Below, in pieces: positions 1 to 12,600 of a stretch of DNA of 64,000 bases. The notes under the pieces were generated by a model. It was not told the origin of the DNA, did no database searches, and saw only the letters and a list, made by a program, of their open reading frames with translations. Made by a program: the position numbers and the translations under genes. How positions within the stretch are numbered: position 1 is the stretch's first letter; each line of letters starts with the position of its first letter. The stretch comes from Sphagnum compactum. Taxonomy: Eukaryota; Bryophyta; Sphagnopsida; Sphagnales. Where the stretch lies: positions 18,652,213 through 18,716,212 of the forward strand of contig OZ234493.1 in NCBI GenBank assembly GCA_965153455.1, in the 5' to 3' direction.

Positions 1-237
1 TTAAAATACAGAAGAATTCTTGGGGGGGTACAATGACTTGCAAATAGAGTATTTAAATGCCAAATCTCTGGTATGTCTAGCCTTGACTTGGCAAGGATGC
101 ACCCCACCCATCCCAATGAGTTGCAGGAGAGTGGCACTAGGGCAGTAAGACTTTGTGGTTTGTTGTCACCAAGCAGTGGTCCCTATGAACTCTGGTTATT
201 TGAATGATGAGCTTTTCTGGTGCTGGTGGATGGGTAG

Positions 238-918
238 ATGGTCATTCAACTACTTCTTCTACAATAAGAAGATGAAGCGAATACTGTATTTCAGCTCACG
301 ATGCCTGAGGTAATCACTTTTGCTTTTGTTCAACTCTCTTCAACGTCACCTTGGTGGTAGGGATGCCCATTGCATAGTGATAATTTAACTGGACACCCAT
401 GAGTATTTTGTGTCAGTCTAAATGAAGACTAGAGGTGTTACTCATAATTTTTCAATTGTTATAAAATACTAGCTGACATCCTGCAAAGTCTGGAGAGAAC
501 AGGCTATGCTTATAGAGTTTGCAAGAACCTGACAGAAGTGGGTGACATGGCCACTTCTTCCTGCCAGAAAGCCATGACAAACTTTTCAAAGGCTGCTGGA
601 GACATCCACTTCTAGTTCTGCAGGGCCCTTCGATAGCTATTGATTGTTCCAGCACAGAGACATGGGAATTTGAAGTCCAGTGGTGCAGATTTAATCTCCC
701 TAGGGTATCTACATGTCCAAAGGAAGACAAGCAGCATTGTAGGAAGACAGATCTGTGAAACAAAATTAGTAAAGAGTTTTGAACCTAATTGCAGGGGGAT
801 TAATAATTCTATTGTTATTTTTGGTTGCAGTAAGATGTCCAGTGAAGAGTCTTCAAGTGACGATGGTACCAATGAATGGGGGCTGGACTTTGTGGAGGGC
901 ATGGATCTTGAAGACTAG
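238..918 (+). CDS. MAF1: MAF1, repressor of RNA polymerase III (last two exons only)
   Basis: MAF1 is a conserved nuclear/cytoplasmic repressor that binds RNA polymerase III and lowers tRNA and 5S rRNA synthesis under stress. Two exons are visible: 238-309 and 831-918. The first encodes WSFNYFFYNKKMKRI followed by a CL pair, matching the conserved C-box of MAF1 (family form SFNYFFYNRKLKR). It ends in phase 2 at a GT donor. The second starts after a TTGCAG acceptor with the single base needed to complete a Ser codon. It encodes the acidic tail, SSEESSSDDGTNEWG then DFVEGMDLED, before TAG. The acidic end is typical of plant MAF1. The rest of the gene lies left of the window. I recognised it from the FNYFFYN motif and the phase match; an unrelated protein is unlikely. 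Confidence 0.85.
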
Positions 919-1779
919 AATTTCCTTGTCCTGTGCAAATGTGTGCTTTACACATTACTGTACATTGTGCCACGGAGCCTGTAACCATTATATTGTATAT
1001 GTAGGCTATAAACGTTTGTAGATTAGAAGATCATATGTGTCAGAAAAATCTCCAACAGGCATGCAGGCCTCTCTCAAGCGCGGAGCTCTTTGCACTGGCA
1101 GCTCAAACATTCACAAGAACATTCCAGGTGTTGTGCATATTCCTTTGCTTTGAATGCAAGAAAAGAGCCAGCAACTTTTTTGTGTCTTCTTTTCATACGT
1201 TAGTCAGTAGAGAGAGCACAGCAAGAGGAGAGTGCGAGCGAACTTTCTGTTCATGTCTTCTTATATGTCAAGTAGTAGAGATGGAAACTCTTGGTAGTTT
1301 GAGTTTTCTTGTCTTACAATATAAGCTTTTGTAATATTGTTGATCAAATATCCATTTTTTTGAGAAAGATGGGTGTGTTCTCAAGGGCGATGACATCCCA
1401 CAGAGAGGCCCTTGTCAAGCAGTGCTCTTCCTCCTTGCTAAGAGTCACCACCTGTTTCTTCAAAATCAAGTCAGTTGGATGATGTGCACTCTCCATAGCC
1501 ATTGACATAAGGTGTTGGTTACAGTACTCACCAAAGATGGAGAACTCAAAACTTAAATTGTGGACACTCTTGAGCATTGCATCCAAGAGCTCTTTTGTTC
1601 CATGGGGCCAGATTAGCCTGATCACTCAGCAGCCTCTGCCTAATCCATCCTCTCCTCTCTGCTTAGAAGTATTCTGGTCTCTCTGGAGAGAGCTTTGTTA
1701 GTTCTGTCAATGATGCTTCTCCAACCATTGTTGCATTCCATTTTGCCTCTTCAAGCATTTTCAGCAGTGATGTGAAATG
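919..1779. other. Non-coding stretch after MAF1
   Basis: The first part should be the MAF1 3' untranslated region. I see no convincing coding exon, RNA gene or mobile-element end in the remainder; the open frames here are short and resemble no family I know. Confidence 0.5.
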
Positions 1780-2290
1780 TTGGTTCCATTGGGAAAGTTT
1801 CTCAAGCTTTTTGTTCAGGATTGAGTCATTTGGCAAAGTTTCTTGGTCTTTTGTGTTTGGGACTCACTTGTTAAAGTTTCTCGAGCTTTTTGTACGAGAC
1901 TCATTTTGCAAATTTTTTGAAGTTTTTGTTCAGGAGTCATTTGGCAAATTTCTCCAACTTTTGTTCAGGACTTGTTTTTGCAAAGTTTCTCAAGCTTTTT
2001 ATGTTCAGGACTCATTTGGCAAAGTTTCTCTTAAGCTTTTGTTCACGACTCATTTTGCTAAGTTTTTTGAGCTTTTGGTTCAAGACTCATTTGGCAAAGT
2101 TTCTCAAGCTTTTGTTCAGGACTCATTTTGCAAAGTTTCTCAAGCTTTTTGTTCAGTTCTGATTTCGCAAAGTTCTTCAAGCTTTATGTTCACGACTGAT
2201 TTGGCAAAGTTCTTCAAGCTTTTTGTTCAAGACTGATTTGGCAAATTTCTTGAAGCTATTCGTTCACTGACTGATTTGGCAAATGGTAGT
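1780..2290 (+). repeat. Minisatellite, about 13 degenerate units of ~39 bp
   Basis: The unit is roughly CTTTTTGTTCAGGACTCATT followed by TGGCAAAGTTTCTCAAG. It recurs about every 36-42 bp from near 1788 to near 2286, with point changes and small length changes. Because 39 is a multiple of three, long open frames run through it (for example 1772-2236). They translate to a Phe/Ser/Lys-rich repeat with no similarity to a known protein, so I treat them as by-products of the repeat. Confidence 0.85.
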
Positions 2291-3123
2291 ATCATCCCCA
2301 CTGCATGAGAGAAGAAATTCAAGCATCATCATCCACTTTTGCAAAAAACTCCACAACTAGTCCCTCCATTCGAAAACATCTTCAGAACCTTTAAGAGCTG
2401 AAGAAAATTCTCTGTATGTGTGAAGTTTTTCGCTTTGTTCAAAACCCTTTTCGATCAACGTGCATTTCGATCGAATGGGCTTCATGACAGTCTTGGGAAT
2501 CATACTTGTATAGAAGCGAAGAAGCCGAACGCCATCATCGATTTCAGTCTCATCAGATTCTCTTCCTGCTCATCTTCAGCGAGCTTCAAATTCCAGTCGA
2601 CGAAGACGACCAAAATCGCCGGATTCCAAAAAACTGCAGAAGAGGAAGACCGAGACCCTAATGCGCTGCTTCTCTAGAAATCGTAGAAGTGCTCAGGATG
2701 ATGTCAAGATCCAAGAATGCCTACACGATCTAGAACGGTCACAAGCTGCACGCTCATTTGCCTGGTGCCATTCCCATAGGAGAAAGGCGCCGAACGAACG
2801 AGCCAGAGAGCGATTAGGGTTTCGAGCGCACGAGCAGCGAGCAGCGTCGTCGTCGTCTTTTTGTTTTCCTCCCATCTTGTCTGAAGCCGCGCAACAGGAA
2901 CTTCGGCACTCAGTAGCCACTTCTTCTCTTTGCTGGTCGCAGCTCGATGAAGCTTTTGTGGAGGAGAAGTCGAAGAGTCTTGAAGAGCTGACATAGAGAA
3001 GTTTCAGGACTTAGAGAAGTTCTTTTTTGTTTTTTTTTGCAGCGAGAGAAGAACAGCAGCTGAAGGGAACTTAGGGAAATTCTGTCTCGAGTTCGTCCGT
3101 CGTCGTCATCTGGGAGAGAAAAG
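2291..3123 (+). promoter_or_regulatory. Upstream region and probable 5' leader of U2A'
   Basis: From about 2450 the base composition becomes richer in G, C and CpG than the flanks, and this continues to the U2A' start codon at 3124. Such CpG-rich leaders are seen upstream of other genes in this window. Several short frames overlap on both strands, but none resembles a known protein. The extent is inferred from composition only; no TATA box or start site could be fixed. Confidence 0.4.
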
Positions 3124-6100
3124 ATGGTGAGATTGACAGCAGATTTGATTCTACGTTCGCCTCAATACTTCAATGCTGTGCGAGAACGCGAGATTGACCT
3201 GCGCGGTGAGTTATTCCCTTTCTCTGGAGCTTTTTGCATTTGTGTATACTGTCCTTGAAGAATGCAGGTATGAGAAGTTTAGTTACGAAATCCTTGCGAG
3301 TTTCTTTGTCGGCTCTCTGAGAGTCATGGTTAGGGTTACAAGCTCTCGACAGGACGAACATCGACGACTACGCATCAGAGACGATGCAACAACTGTATTC
3401 ATGCAGGCTTCTGTCCACTGTGCTGCAAAGCTGCAAGGAATGATGCAATGTTGGCCTCATAGTTATGCTTCCAGATTGTCCTCAGAGTGTTGTGTGCACA
3501 AAAACAATCACACTTTGCAAATTTCGCCATCCATCATCGCACCCATAGCAAGGGTCTGTAGTGCAGTATACCAAGGAGGGAAATTTCTGTAGGATAGTAT
3601 TACCATCTGGAGCTCTTATGAAGGTGATGATTTGCTAAGAAATTTTGTGATAGTGAAACAGGCAACAAGATTGCAGCAGTTGAGAATCTTGGTGCAACGG
3701 AGGTATGTAGATCTGTTCCTTCTGATTTCGACCTTTCAGCAGACTGGATTTTAGATTGCTCTCATCCTTGACACATGCCCTGTATGCACTTGTGTTTTGA
3801 GCACAAGGTTGAGTTCATGTGTCATTTGAACTTTGCTGAAATTCTTACAGTGCATCCTTGGGGCAATTTCAGAGTCACAGATACATACAGTGCTGACTGA
3901 GAGATGAGATGGGAAGGATCGCAATGACTGTTTCAGAAGTTTGAATGTCCAGACTGAGTCATTTGTTCTGTTGGGATTCTCTTTTGTGTTTCACAGGACC
4001 AGTATGACTCCATTGATATTTCTGACAATGAAATAGTGAAGCTGGAGAACTTCCCGTATCTGAAACGACTCACCACTCTCCTTGTCAACAACAATAGAAT
4101 AGCTCGCATCAGCCCCAGTCTTGGAGGTAAACTCTCTTTCTTTTTCCTCTTTGATTCTTGAACTTATGACAAACCTCACCAGTCTTATTTTCCTTAGCTA
4201 CCTCTGATGTAGGAATGACAGAATCCCTGGTGGAGAGCATGCTGCTCAGTTTTCAGCAGCATATCTGATCACCACAGTTATGAGTTTTGCTAGCATGTGC
4301 CATGAATGCCAGATTGCAGATGTGGATAAGTTACCAGAGGTTTTGATAAGACCATAAATCTTTTGATGGTAGCCATGATTTTCTGAGACAATGTGACCAA
4401 TTTGGTTTAACAGATACCCTGACACCAAGATTGGATTTTCTGACTTCTCTGTATTAAGCTGCAAAGTACCCCGCAGCAAGTGCTAGTTGGCTGCTGAGGG
4501 TGCCTGTCACAGTCTGTTTTGCATCCTGCTGAACACCAATACTGACAATGTGGAGGGACAAACATTTTTCTGGACTTAATTTGCAGGATAGCTGTCCCAG
4601 ACCTGCAATAGGGAAAATGACCTTATATCTTAACCTTGGTAAATTTTGTAGAACACGGGCTAACAACATCTCCTTCTCTTTTAGGTTTTGTTGAGCTAGT
4701 CAGCATTGTGGGTCATCCTGCTACTGCTAGTCTTATGACATAATCTTGTCATTTTGTTAATACACAAGATTAACCTCCACTAACTGCTGAGAGCTAATGA
4801 CGGCAGTGGGGATGTTATGGTAGCTGGTCACCACCATACATGTTGCCTTTGAAGACCTCTGAATGTGTGTGTGGCTGTCACTCCTGTTCTCAGCTTTGTT
4901 TTTGTGTTCCTTGTTCTTTAGGGTTTGGTTTCCTCTTTTTCCTGTTTGCTGGTGTGTTGTCAGATTTGAAATCTATGATCATATTGTCATCTCATTTCTC
5001 AATTTTATTCAGGTTCATGTAAATCATAAGTAATGACTAGTTAAGGTAGATACTATCCAGTCTTGGAGCCTGATTTAAGTCTATCTGGGTGCTGAATTTG
5101 AAAATTAGAGAACTTCTGGATTCAAAGGCTTAGACCCTGAACCCTTGAACTTCCATGTTCCCCAGTTGGAGAGGTTTGGTGAGGTGTCTGCAATCCCAGA
5201 AAATTGTGCACACTCAAATGTGTTAAATGCTACACAATGAAATTTGATTTTCACTCTGTTGGTAGCTTTGGCATATGTAGCATGCTTGCCATTATTTGTA
5301 GGGCTATTTGCTTAAGATCCAATGTGAATGTGTGATTTGAAAACCAAATTGTTGAGGATTATTCAAAGAATCCAAACCTGTGTTCCCTCAAAGAATTTCC
5401 AGCACCTCAGTGATGCCGTCAAAATGTGATCGATTGCATGAGGAAAAATGAGGGTGAGGTTTGTAAGAGTTGTTTGTTGATGGGAGGTTGAGAGACTGTG
5501 GTGCTGCAGCAGCATTGCCGAAGCTCGAGACGCTGGTGCTTACAAACAACCGACTAGTGAACCTGGTGGACCTTGATCCCCTTGGGATGCTTGTGAATTT
5601 GCAGACGTTGTGCCTCCTTGATAACCTCGTTACAAAGAAACCACAATATCGATTCTACCTCATCAACAAGCTTCCCAAGCTTCGCCTTCTTGACTTCAAG
5701 AAAGTGAAGCTGAAGGTATGAACTTGCTTGTTTTTCTTCCTTTTGGATCAGTTCCTGGGTTGAGAGTTCAAGGTTTAGGTATCCAATCTGTGTATGCCAT
5801 CTGAGAACAGAGATTTAAGATACAGTGGTGAGGGTTGATTTGTGGAAGAGTACTAGGGAAAATTTAATGTGAATGCTATTCAGTGTGCTAATGTAATGCT
5901 TCATTCAGCTGGAGAGCTCTATTCCTATGTTAGCACTCCCTGTTGCGTCTGGGGACCATCAATTTGCCTTGAAAGCTTCAGCTGAGAGACAATGTGGTGT
6001 ATCTTAGGAGGATGTAGAAGTTATGAACTCGGTATCCCCTACTGGTGGAGGCCTTCAAAAATTCCCATATTTGCAAGCTCAAGTGAGGGGCTCAACTTCT

Positions 6101-7304
6101 TCACACCATTGTCTGAGAATCAATTGTGACTGCAGGAAAGGCAAGAGGCCAACCGGCAGTTTGGGATGCCTGAAAAGGAGAATGCTGCCCCTTCTCCACC
6201 CCCAGCCAAAACCTTTGTGCCTGGTGAAGTTGTGGTGGAAGCTAGTCCTGTCCAACCAGAGGAGCCTTCCAGCAAAGGACCCACTCCACAGCAAATCCTC
6301 GCAATTAAGGTTTTATTCTGTCCCACCAACTTGTAGGGTAACATGTCATGCATCCAGACAAGCATACCAAGATAGGAATCACTAAGAATGAGAATGAGAT
6401 TTAATGCAGAATTGATGTCTTTAGCCAGAAACCTGAGAAGCTTCAAGCAGGCAGGCATCTGCAAGAACAAAACAGTGAGTCACAAATCATATGTCCTGCT
6501 AAAGGGCAAGGTGCAACCATTTCATGCAGGAGGTTAACAGGTGTTTAGTGTTTGCTCTGGTTAATGCAGAAGTATCAATGGTCTACAGGGCATGCATGCT
6601 GAATCATTGGTGGTTCCAGGATTCCTGAAAGTGGTGTATCTTGTCCTCCCTCAAACTTCTCTAGTGCCTGTAACTAATCAAGCAAATTCTTTCTTGTGCA
6701 GGCTGCTATTGCAAACTCCCAAACTCTTGAAGAAGTTGCCAGGCTTGAAAAGGTGATGCATAATATTTGTCTTTCCCTTTGGCCATGACAATGTCAGATT
6801 CTGTCTGCAGAATTTTTGGCTGCTTTGAAGATGCCCTGTACACTCATTTTGCATGCTATACCTGCATGTACAGGCATAACTGTTTTGTGTTTCCTTTGCA
6901 CCATGTCTTGCTTGCTGGAGACATAACGTTGTAAGGAATTTTGTTTGTATTCAGAAGTTTACAAAATAATATCAACATTTGTTTTAACCTTGACACCTGG
7001 TCCTCAAAATGAGTGTTTGACAGATATGTGACAAAATCTAGACCTCTGGATGCTTTTGTTTTCCCAGTATGCTGGATGTCCTTCAATCCACATCAATTGA
7101 GCCCTGTAAGGGATTTTGGATGTGATTTTTAATGTAGTGTTTAACAAAGGAGTTTGGTTGCAGGCTCTGAAATCTGGGGAGTTACTGGCAGACTTAAAAC
7201 AGACCAGAAATGAAGAAGTGCAAATTTCTCCACCAGAAATCAATGGTCCTGAGCCAGAGACTGCTGAGGAATCCAATGAGGCCAGTTCAATGGTAGAGGT
7301 GTGA
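3124..7304 (+). CDS. U2A': U2 small nuclear ribonucleoprotein A' (U2A'), spliceosome subunit
   Basis: U2A' is the leucine-rich-repeat protein that pairs with U2B'' on stem-loop IV of U2 snRNA in the spliceosome. Seven exons: 3124-3205, 3662-3702, 3997-4126, 5510-5715, 6136-6309, 6702-6752 and 7164-7304. They total 825 nt with every phase closing, giving 274 residues; family members are usually about 250-280. The N-terminus MVRLTADLILRSPQYFNAV is almost the family consensus. LRR motifs follow (ISDNEIVKLENFP, LETLVLTNNRLVNL), then the LRR-capping segment (KKPQYRFYLINKLPKLR, LLDFKKVK), then a charged Pro/Glu-rich C-terminal tail. Exon 4 begins at a tandem CAGCAG acceptor. I chose the first CAG because it keeps the family spacing between LG and LPKL; use of the second would drop one Ala. 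Confidence 0.95.
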
Positions 7305-8769
7305 CTTCACCTTCCATGATTGGACTAGAGAATCTCTATTTTCTTTGAAAGAGTTGAAAAGCAAGCTCTTGACATGTCAAAGGTGTGAGGAGTGTCTGAG
7401 CTGGTAACATTCACCATGCAATTATCAAAACATGCTGACCAAATTACCGTACAACAGGACTGTAAATTGTGATACATACACCATAGGGCATGTCATATGT
7501 GTTGGCTAGTGGAAAATTGATGGACATGTAAGGACAGTTGTGGGTATTCTTATGTTGTTTTCCTTGATCTAACTGTTTGCCACAACCATTAACAAAGAAT
7601 AGCTTGTTGTTATTTATGCAGGGCTAAGGACTTGCAGTCGCTTGATGTGTAGAGCGGGAAGGCATGAAATTCTTGTGCGTGGCTGAGCGTACTGTGTTAT
7701 GTAGTTCCATAGGTGAGTCAACTCTCTTGGAGATTTTACAGAACATTCGTAGCTACAGCTCAATAGACATGTGGTAAATGGTTGGGCAACATGCAGACTG
7801 GCATACCAGAAAGTTTTTGGTAGAATTCAGTTGTTGTGCTCATGATTGTTCACACTCAGTAATGCACTATACTAGTCACAGGGGGAGGATACTGTGAGAA
7901 CAGATGAATGCAAGCTTTTGTGCTTCACTTTTATCTTTAGTTTAGAGTTCAAAGGGAGTGTGAAGTGCAGTGCAGGATGACCATCTTATTTTGTCAATAG
8001 GTAGCACGATCCCATTAGTTTTCTATGGGAAGTCAAGATTGAACACAAAGAAGGCACATCAGAATCTTCAGCCTTCCAGTTTTGTATGATTTGAGGATAT
8101 GAGTGGATTTGTGTTGAAAGTGTCTTTATGACTACTGTCCCCCTTGCAGATGCTGTTACTCACCAGTAGTTTTGCTTCTTCTTCTTCTCTTTCTGGTTTT
8201 GTTTGCTCATTATGTCAATTTGAAGTTCGCATATATGTGAGAAGGTTTAGGTATCACAACCGCAAATGTCAGAAGTTATGTAGGGGTTGGTTGGCTTAGA
8301 TTTACAGTATATTAATTAGGAATTTGTTTGAATTTCTATAAATTTGTTCCCATTTGTGCACTCTATGGTATGCATGAGTATCCTCCATAGTTACTATGGA
8401 ACCCTTACCATTCAATCCTTATTGTCATTGGGTTGTACATATCTGTGATTCTGCAGTGTGTTTTTGGGGCGCTCTGTGTTGCTCCTCCTTCGTTAATTTG
8501 TAAGTCCTTATCTGGAAGTCTTTCTTTGACATTGTGGAAAAGTTTTAACCTTGTGCAGGTTGTCTTAATTGTGGAGATTTCTCAATTCTCATGAGAGTTA
8601 TTTGTTTTCTTTATACATATTTCTAAATTGAAGTTTATGAAGAATAATTGTGTTTAAAGTTGTTGAAATGTAAAAGCCGACCAGTTTTTTTTAATTGACA
8701 ATATTATATATTGTATAGGTGTATTGAACATGTATTGAACATATATTGTTTGTTCCTTAAGCAAATGAG
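7305..8769. other. 3' flank of U2A', no gene seen
   Basis: This holds the U2A' 3' untranslated region and spacer. A TGCAG acceptor just before 7622 could splice to the GT that overlaps the annotated stop codon and would end the protein as VEG instead of VEV. No other coding, RNA or mobile feature was recognised. Confidence 0.45.
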
Positions 8770-9415
8770 ATGCTCAGCAAAGCCCCATTACCAAAAAGAA
8801 TTTCATAATAAATCTACTTAAAATATGTTAAGGATGCGACAATAATGAATTCATCCATCTACATACACAGTGCATTCATCCATTATACCCATTTCCAAAA
8901 GACTTTCATAATCAATCTACTTAATGTATGTTCTGGATGAATAGTAGACAATGATGAATTCATCCATCATACATATCCCAATATGTCCATTTCCAAAAAA
9001 CTTTCATAATCAATCTACCTAAAATATGTTATGGATGAATAATACACAACGATGAATTCATCCGTCAGTCATATACAATTCACCATTATGCCAATTTCCA
9101 AAAAAACTTTCAAAATCAATCTACTTAAAAGTATGTTAAGGATGAATAATGGACAATGACGAATTCATCCATCATACATATGCAATAGACCTTTAGGCCC
9201 GTTGGCAAAAGGCATTCATATTCAATCTACTTAAAATACGTTATGGATGAATATATAGTGAATTCATCCATCATACATATACAAAATGGACCATTAAGCC
9301 CATTACCCAGAAAACATTCATACCTAATCAATCTACTTCAAATATATTGCGGATGAATATTATACAATGATGATTTCATCCAATCACACATAGGTTTACA
9401 GTGGACCATTACTGA
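8770..9415. repeat. Tandem satellite block, about six units of ~103 bp
   Basis: Each unit contains CCAAAAAACTTTCATAATCA, then ATCTACTTAAAATATGTTA, GGATGAATA, ATGAATTCATCCATCAT and ACATATACAA. Unit starts fall near 8783, 8887, 8983, 9089, 9197 and 9297, so spacing is about 96-108 bp. Every unit carries the self-complementary core GAATTC inside ATGAATTCAT. The block sits between U2A' and the proteasome gene. Confidence 0.85.
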
Positions 9416-9691
9416 GAGATAATCTGCCCTGCCCTTCCCTGCCCGGTGGCTGCCCCCAACTGGATGGGACCTGACCGACATTCTTGTCACCTCAGGCCAT
9501 TCTTGTCATCTCATTTGAGACGTGGATCTAGGGCTTGGTGATGGGGACATTAGGGCAGAGGATAGAGACGTGTTCTGCAATGCATTTTTCTCTTTCCCCT
9601 CAGTCTCTTCCCGAAATCCGACACAATCTGCACGCATTTCTTGCAAACAAATTTGAGAGATCAGGTGTACATCTGGGAGCAGCTCATCATC
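9416..9691 (+). promoter_or_regulatory. Probable promoter and 5' leader of proteasome alpha-5
   Basis: Composition changes abruptly from the AT-rich satellite to GC-richer sequence at about 9420 and runs into the start codon at 9692. This is consistent with a core promoter and leader. No specific element could be assigned. Confidence 0.35.
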
Positions 9692-12600
9692 ATGTTTTTA
9701 ACAAGGTATTCATTTTCAAGCTTCTTGATGTTCTCCTCTTTTTCTTTTTTCCTTCTCTCTTGTCCCTTTTTCTTGTCACTGCGTTGGTTCTGGACTCATG
9801 GATGTGTAGGGAGTTTTACTAGACCTCTGGAGCAGGAGATGTGGTTCATGGGTGGAAACATGGGATGATTGTGTGTGTGTGTGTGTGTGTGTGGGTGTGT
9901 GTGCAGGAGTGAGTATGACAGAGGTGTCAATACATTCTCTCCAGAGGGTCGTCTCTTTCAAGTGGAGTACGCCATTGAAGCCATCAAGGTTAGTGCAAAT
10001 TCTTCACCTTCATTTAGAAAGATAATTGGTTGAATCTCCGCAGTTTTTCAATTTAAGATTGCATGCACCTCGTCACACTTTTTAACCTTGTCAGTATATA
10101 GAAAAGGGTTATAGTATTAGTGTACTAATAATATACAGAGGGTGTTGAATAGGCTTTTATGTAGGTGTGCAAGAAAATTTTTTATAGCCAATGAAATTGC
10201 TGGACTTGGTGATCCTGAAGTTTTATTTATTTATAGTTATCTTGTGTGAACTAACAATTAAATATGTAATAGGGTTGGGTAGGTTTGTGAAAATATTAGA
10301 GACCAATTGAAATGGTAGAAAGGGACCATTCTTTTCAATGTTCAGCAGAATATGGTTGTGTGTATGTGTCAAGATCTTTTTTTTTCCAGACCAATGGGAT
10401 TGCCGGATTTGATGGTCTTAATTTTTTTTCTTAGTTATCTTGATTGAAGTAACAGTTCAATGTGTAATAGCTGTTTACAGACAGGGTTCTCTCACATTAC
10501 TTGTGCACTTTTTTTTCTTTCTAATCTCAAAGTTTTGTAGCTGGCCTGCATTTTCATTTCTAACTGCCTCTTTTTTGGTTGTATGTTATTGTGGATGATT
10601 TACAGCTAGGGTCAACGGCAGTAGGGTTGAAGACCAAGCAGGGTGTGGTTCTTGCAGTTGAGAAGCGAATAACTTCGCCTTTATTGGTAGGTTGGTTTCC
10701 ACTCTGAGGTGCTTTCGCAAATTCAGAAATGACACCTTTTCCTTGTTCTTGTTTCTAACTCATGGTTTCAATGTGTAATTCTTCTTTTGGGCTTTCACAG
10801 GAACCCAGCAGCGTGGAGAAAATTATGGAGATAGATGAGCACATTGGATGTGCCATGAGTGGTCTAACTGCAGATGCACGGACCCTTGTGGAACATGGTC
10901 GTGTTGAGACTCAGGTTGTCATCTTCCTGGTCCATTCTTATTTACCCACACTTAAGTGTGAAAGTCATGATGTATTTCCACTTACAAGAGTTTTGAGATT
11001 TGATCCAATTTGGGTCATTGAGTCCAAAAGTGATCTAAAATGGTTAAGAGATATGTCATGTGCCATGGTCAGTGTGCAGCACTCTGCAATTTTTGCTTTA
11101 TGCATCTTGAATCTTCTCCAGCCATAAACCCTAATATGGTTCAGGAATTCAATCTGGAGTTTCTAGATGTAAGATAGCAGAACCATTGCTGTCTAAATTG
11201 AAGACATTAATATGCTGCTGCCAAACATTATTATGCTTGTACATTGTATGTTTCTTCTGACTCTTTTCTTGGTTGCACCATAGCTGTCATGGGTTCTGTC
11301 TATGTCTGGCCCTTCTGTCATCACAAGGGAAATGGGGTTTAGGTCACACTAAAGCAAGGTATCCATCTCATGAACTAGACTTAGGCTCTTTTTCTTTCTC
11401 TGGACTGTTGCAGAATCACAGATTCTCTTACAATGAGCCTATGAGTGTGGAGTCAACAACACAAGCTCTGTGTGATTTGGCTCTTCGCTTCGGAGAGGGT
11501 GACGAGGAATCTATGGTTTGGGCTCTTCCACTACTCTGTTTACCTGTTTTATTGCCATGTGGATGGAGAGACTAAAAGTTGTAGCTGTAGGCTCAATTTT
11601 ATGCTTGATGCTTTGTTTGATTTCAGGATTTTAGACCCCTCAAGGCCCATTATTGCCATTGTTTGGGTCGGTCCTTTAAGGATTATGAGCTTGAGAGTCT
11701 AAATTGAAGGCACATAATATCCCTCTTTTGTTGGTCTGGGTGAGAACCATTGTTGGGCTCATGTAGCATTTGGTTTGACTCATGCTCTTCTTTGCACAGT
11801 CGCGGCCCTTTGGAGTGTCCCTTTTGATTGCTGGCTATGATGATAATGGACCATGCTTGTAAGCTTCCTAACTTTCCTATTGCTGCTCATAACATGGTCG
11901 TTGGGGCATCATGTATGTTATGTTGTACAAATATCTGTACATATTGTGGTGGTTTTATGTGTTACTGTTTAAAGCTTTTTTAGGAGAGGATTTTGTGTTG
12001 CATGTCAATGTTGGTGCATGTTGCCCATTTTGGTTTCCAAGGGTTTTTTTTGGGGTTTTATCCTTTCGGGACTGATGAATGAGGTAAAGATCATGTTGCA
12101 TGTGAGTAGGTATCACACAGATCCATCAGGGACATTTTGGCAGTGCAATGCAAAGGCTATTGGTTCTGGCTCTGAAGGTGCTGATACTGCTCTCCAGGAA
12201 CATTATGAGCCGGTACACACTCCCTTCCAAACATACCCTTATTTTCCTGGAGTCATCAGTGAAATGTCTTTGAAGTTCTAAGTTAACCTCTGAGATGGAT
12301 TTTGCAGTGTCTCAATGAGTATTGTAGGTCTGACCCTTGGAGTATGTAGTAGTCCAGCCATAGAAGAGAGAGAGCTAAATGTTTTGATGGAAAATTGTTT
12401 GTCACAATTTGTCCCAGTACTGTATGTTTGGCAGTACTAAATTTGCCACTTTCTGGATGAATAAATTCCAGAAAGCTTCTGATTATGTGGATTTCCTGGT
12501 GATGTAGAACATGACACTGGAGGAGGCAGAAACACTTGCTCTCTCTACCTTGAAGCAAGTTATGGAGGAGAAGGTAGTAGAAACCACTTTCAGCTAATTG

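Noticed and set aside
480-602. Open segment reading ADILQSLERTGYAYRVCKNL before a TAG
   Set aside because: It looked coding at first, but it falls inside the MAF1 intron and is not needed: exon 238-309 joins exon 831-918 in phase with the expected sequence.
2420-2996. Overlapping open frames on both strands in the U2A' upstream region
   Set aside because: They are mutually overlapping, Ser/Arg-rich and without family similarity. CpG-rich leader sequence explains their length.
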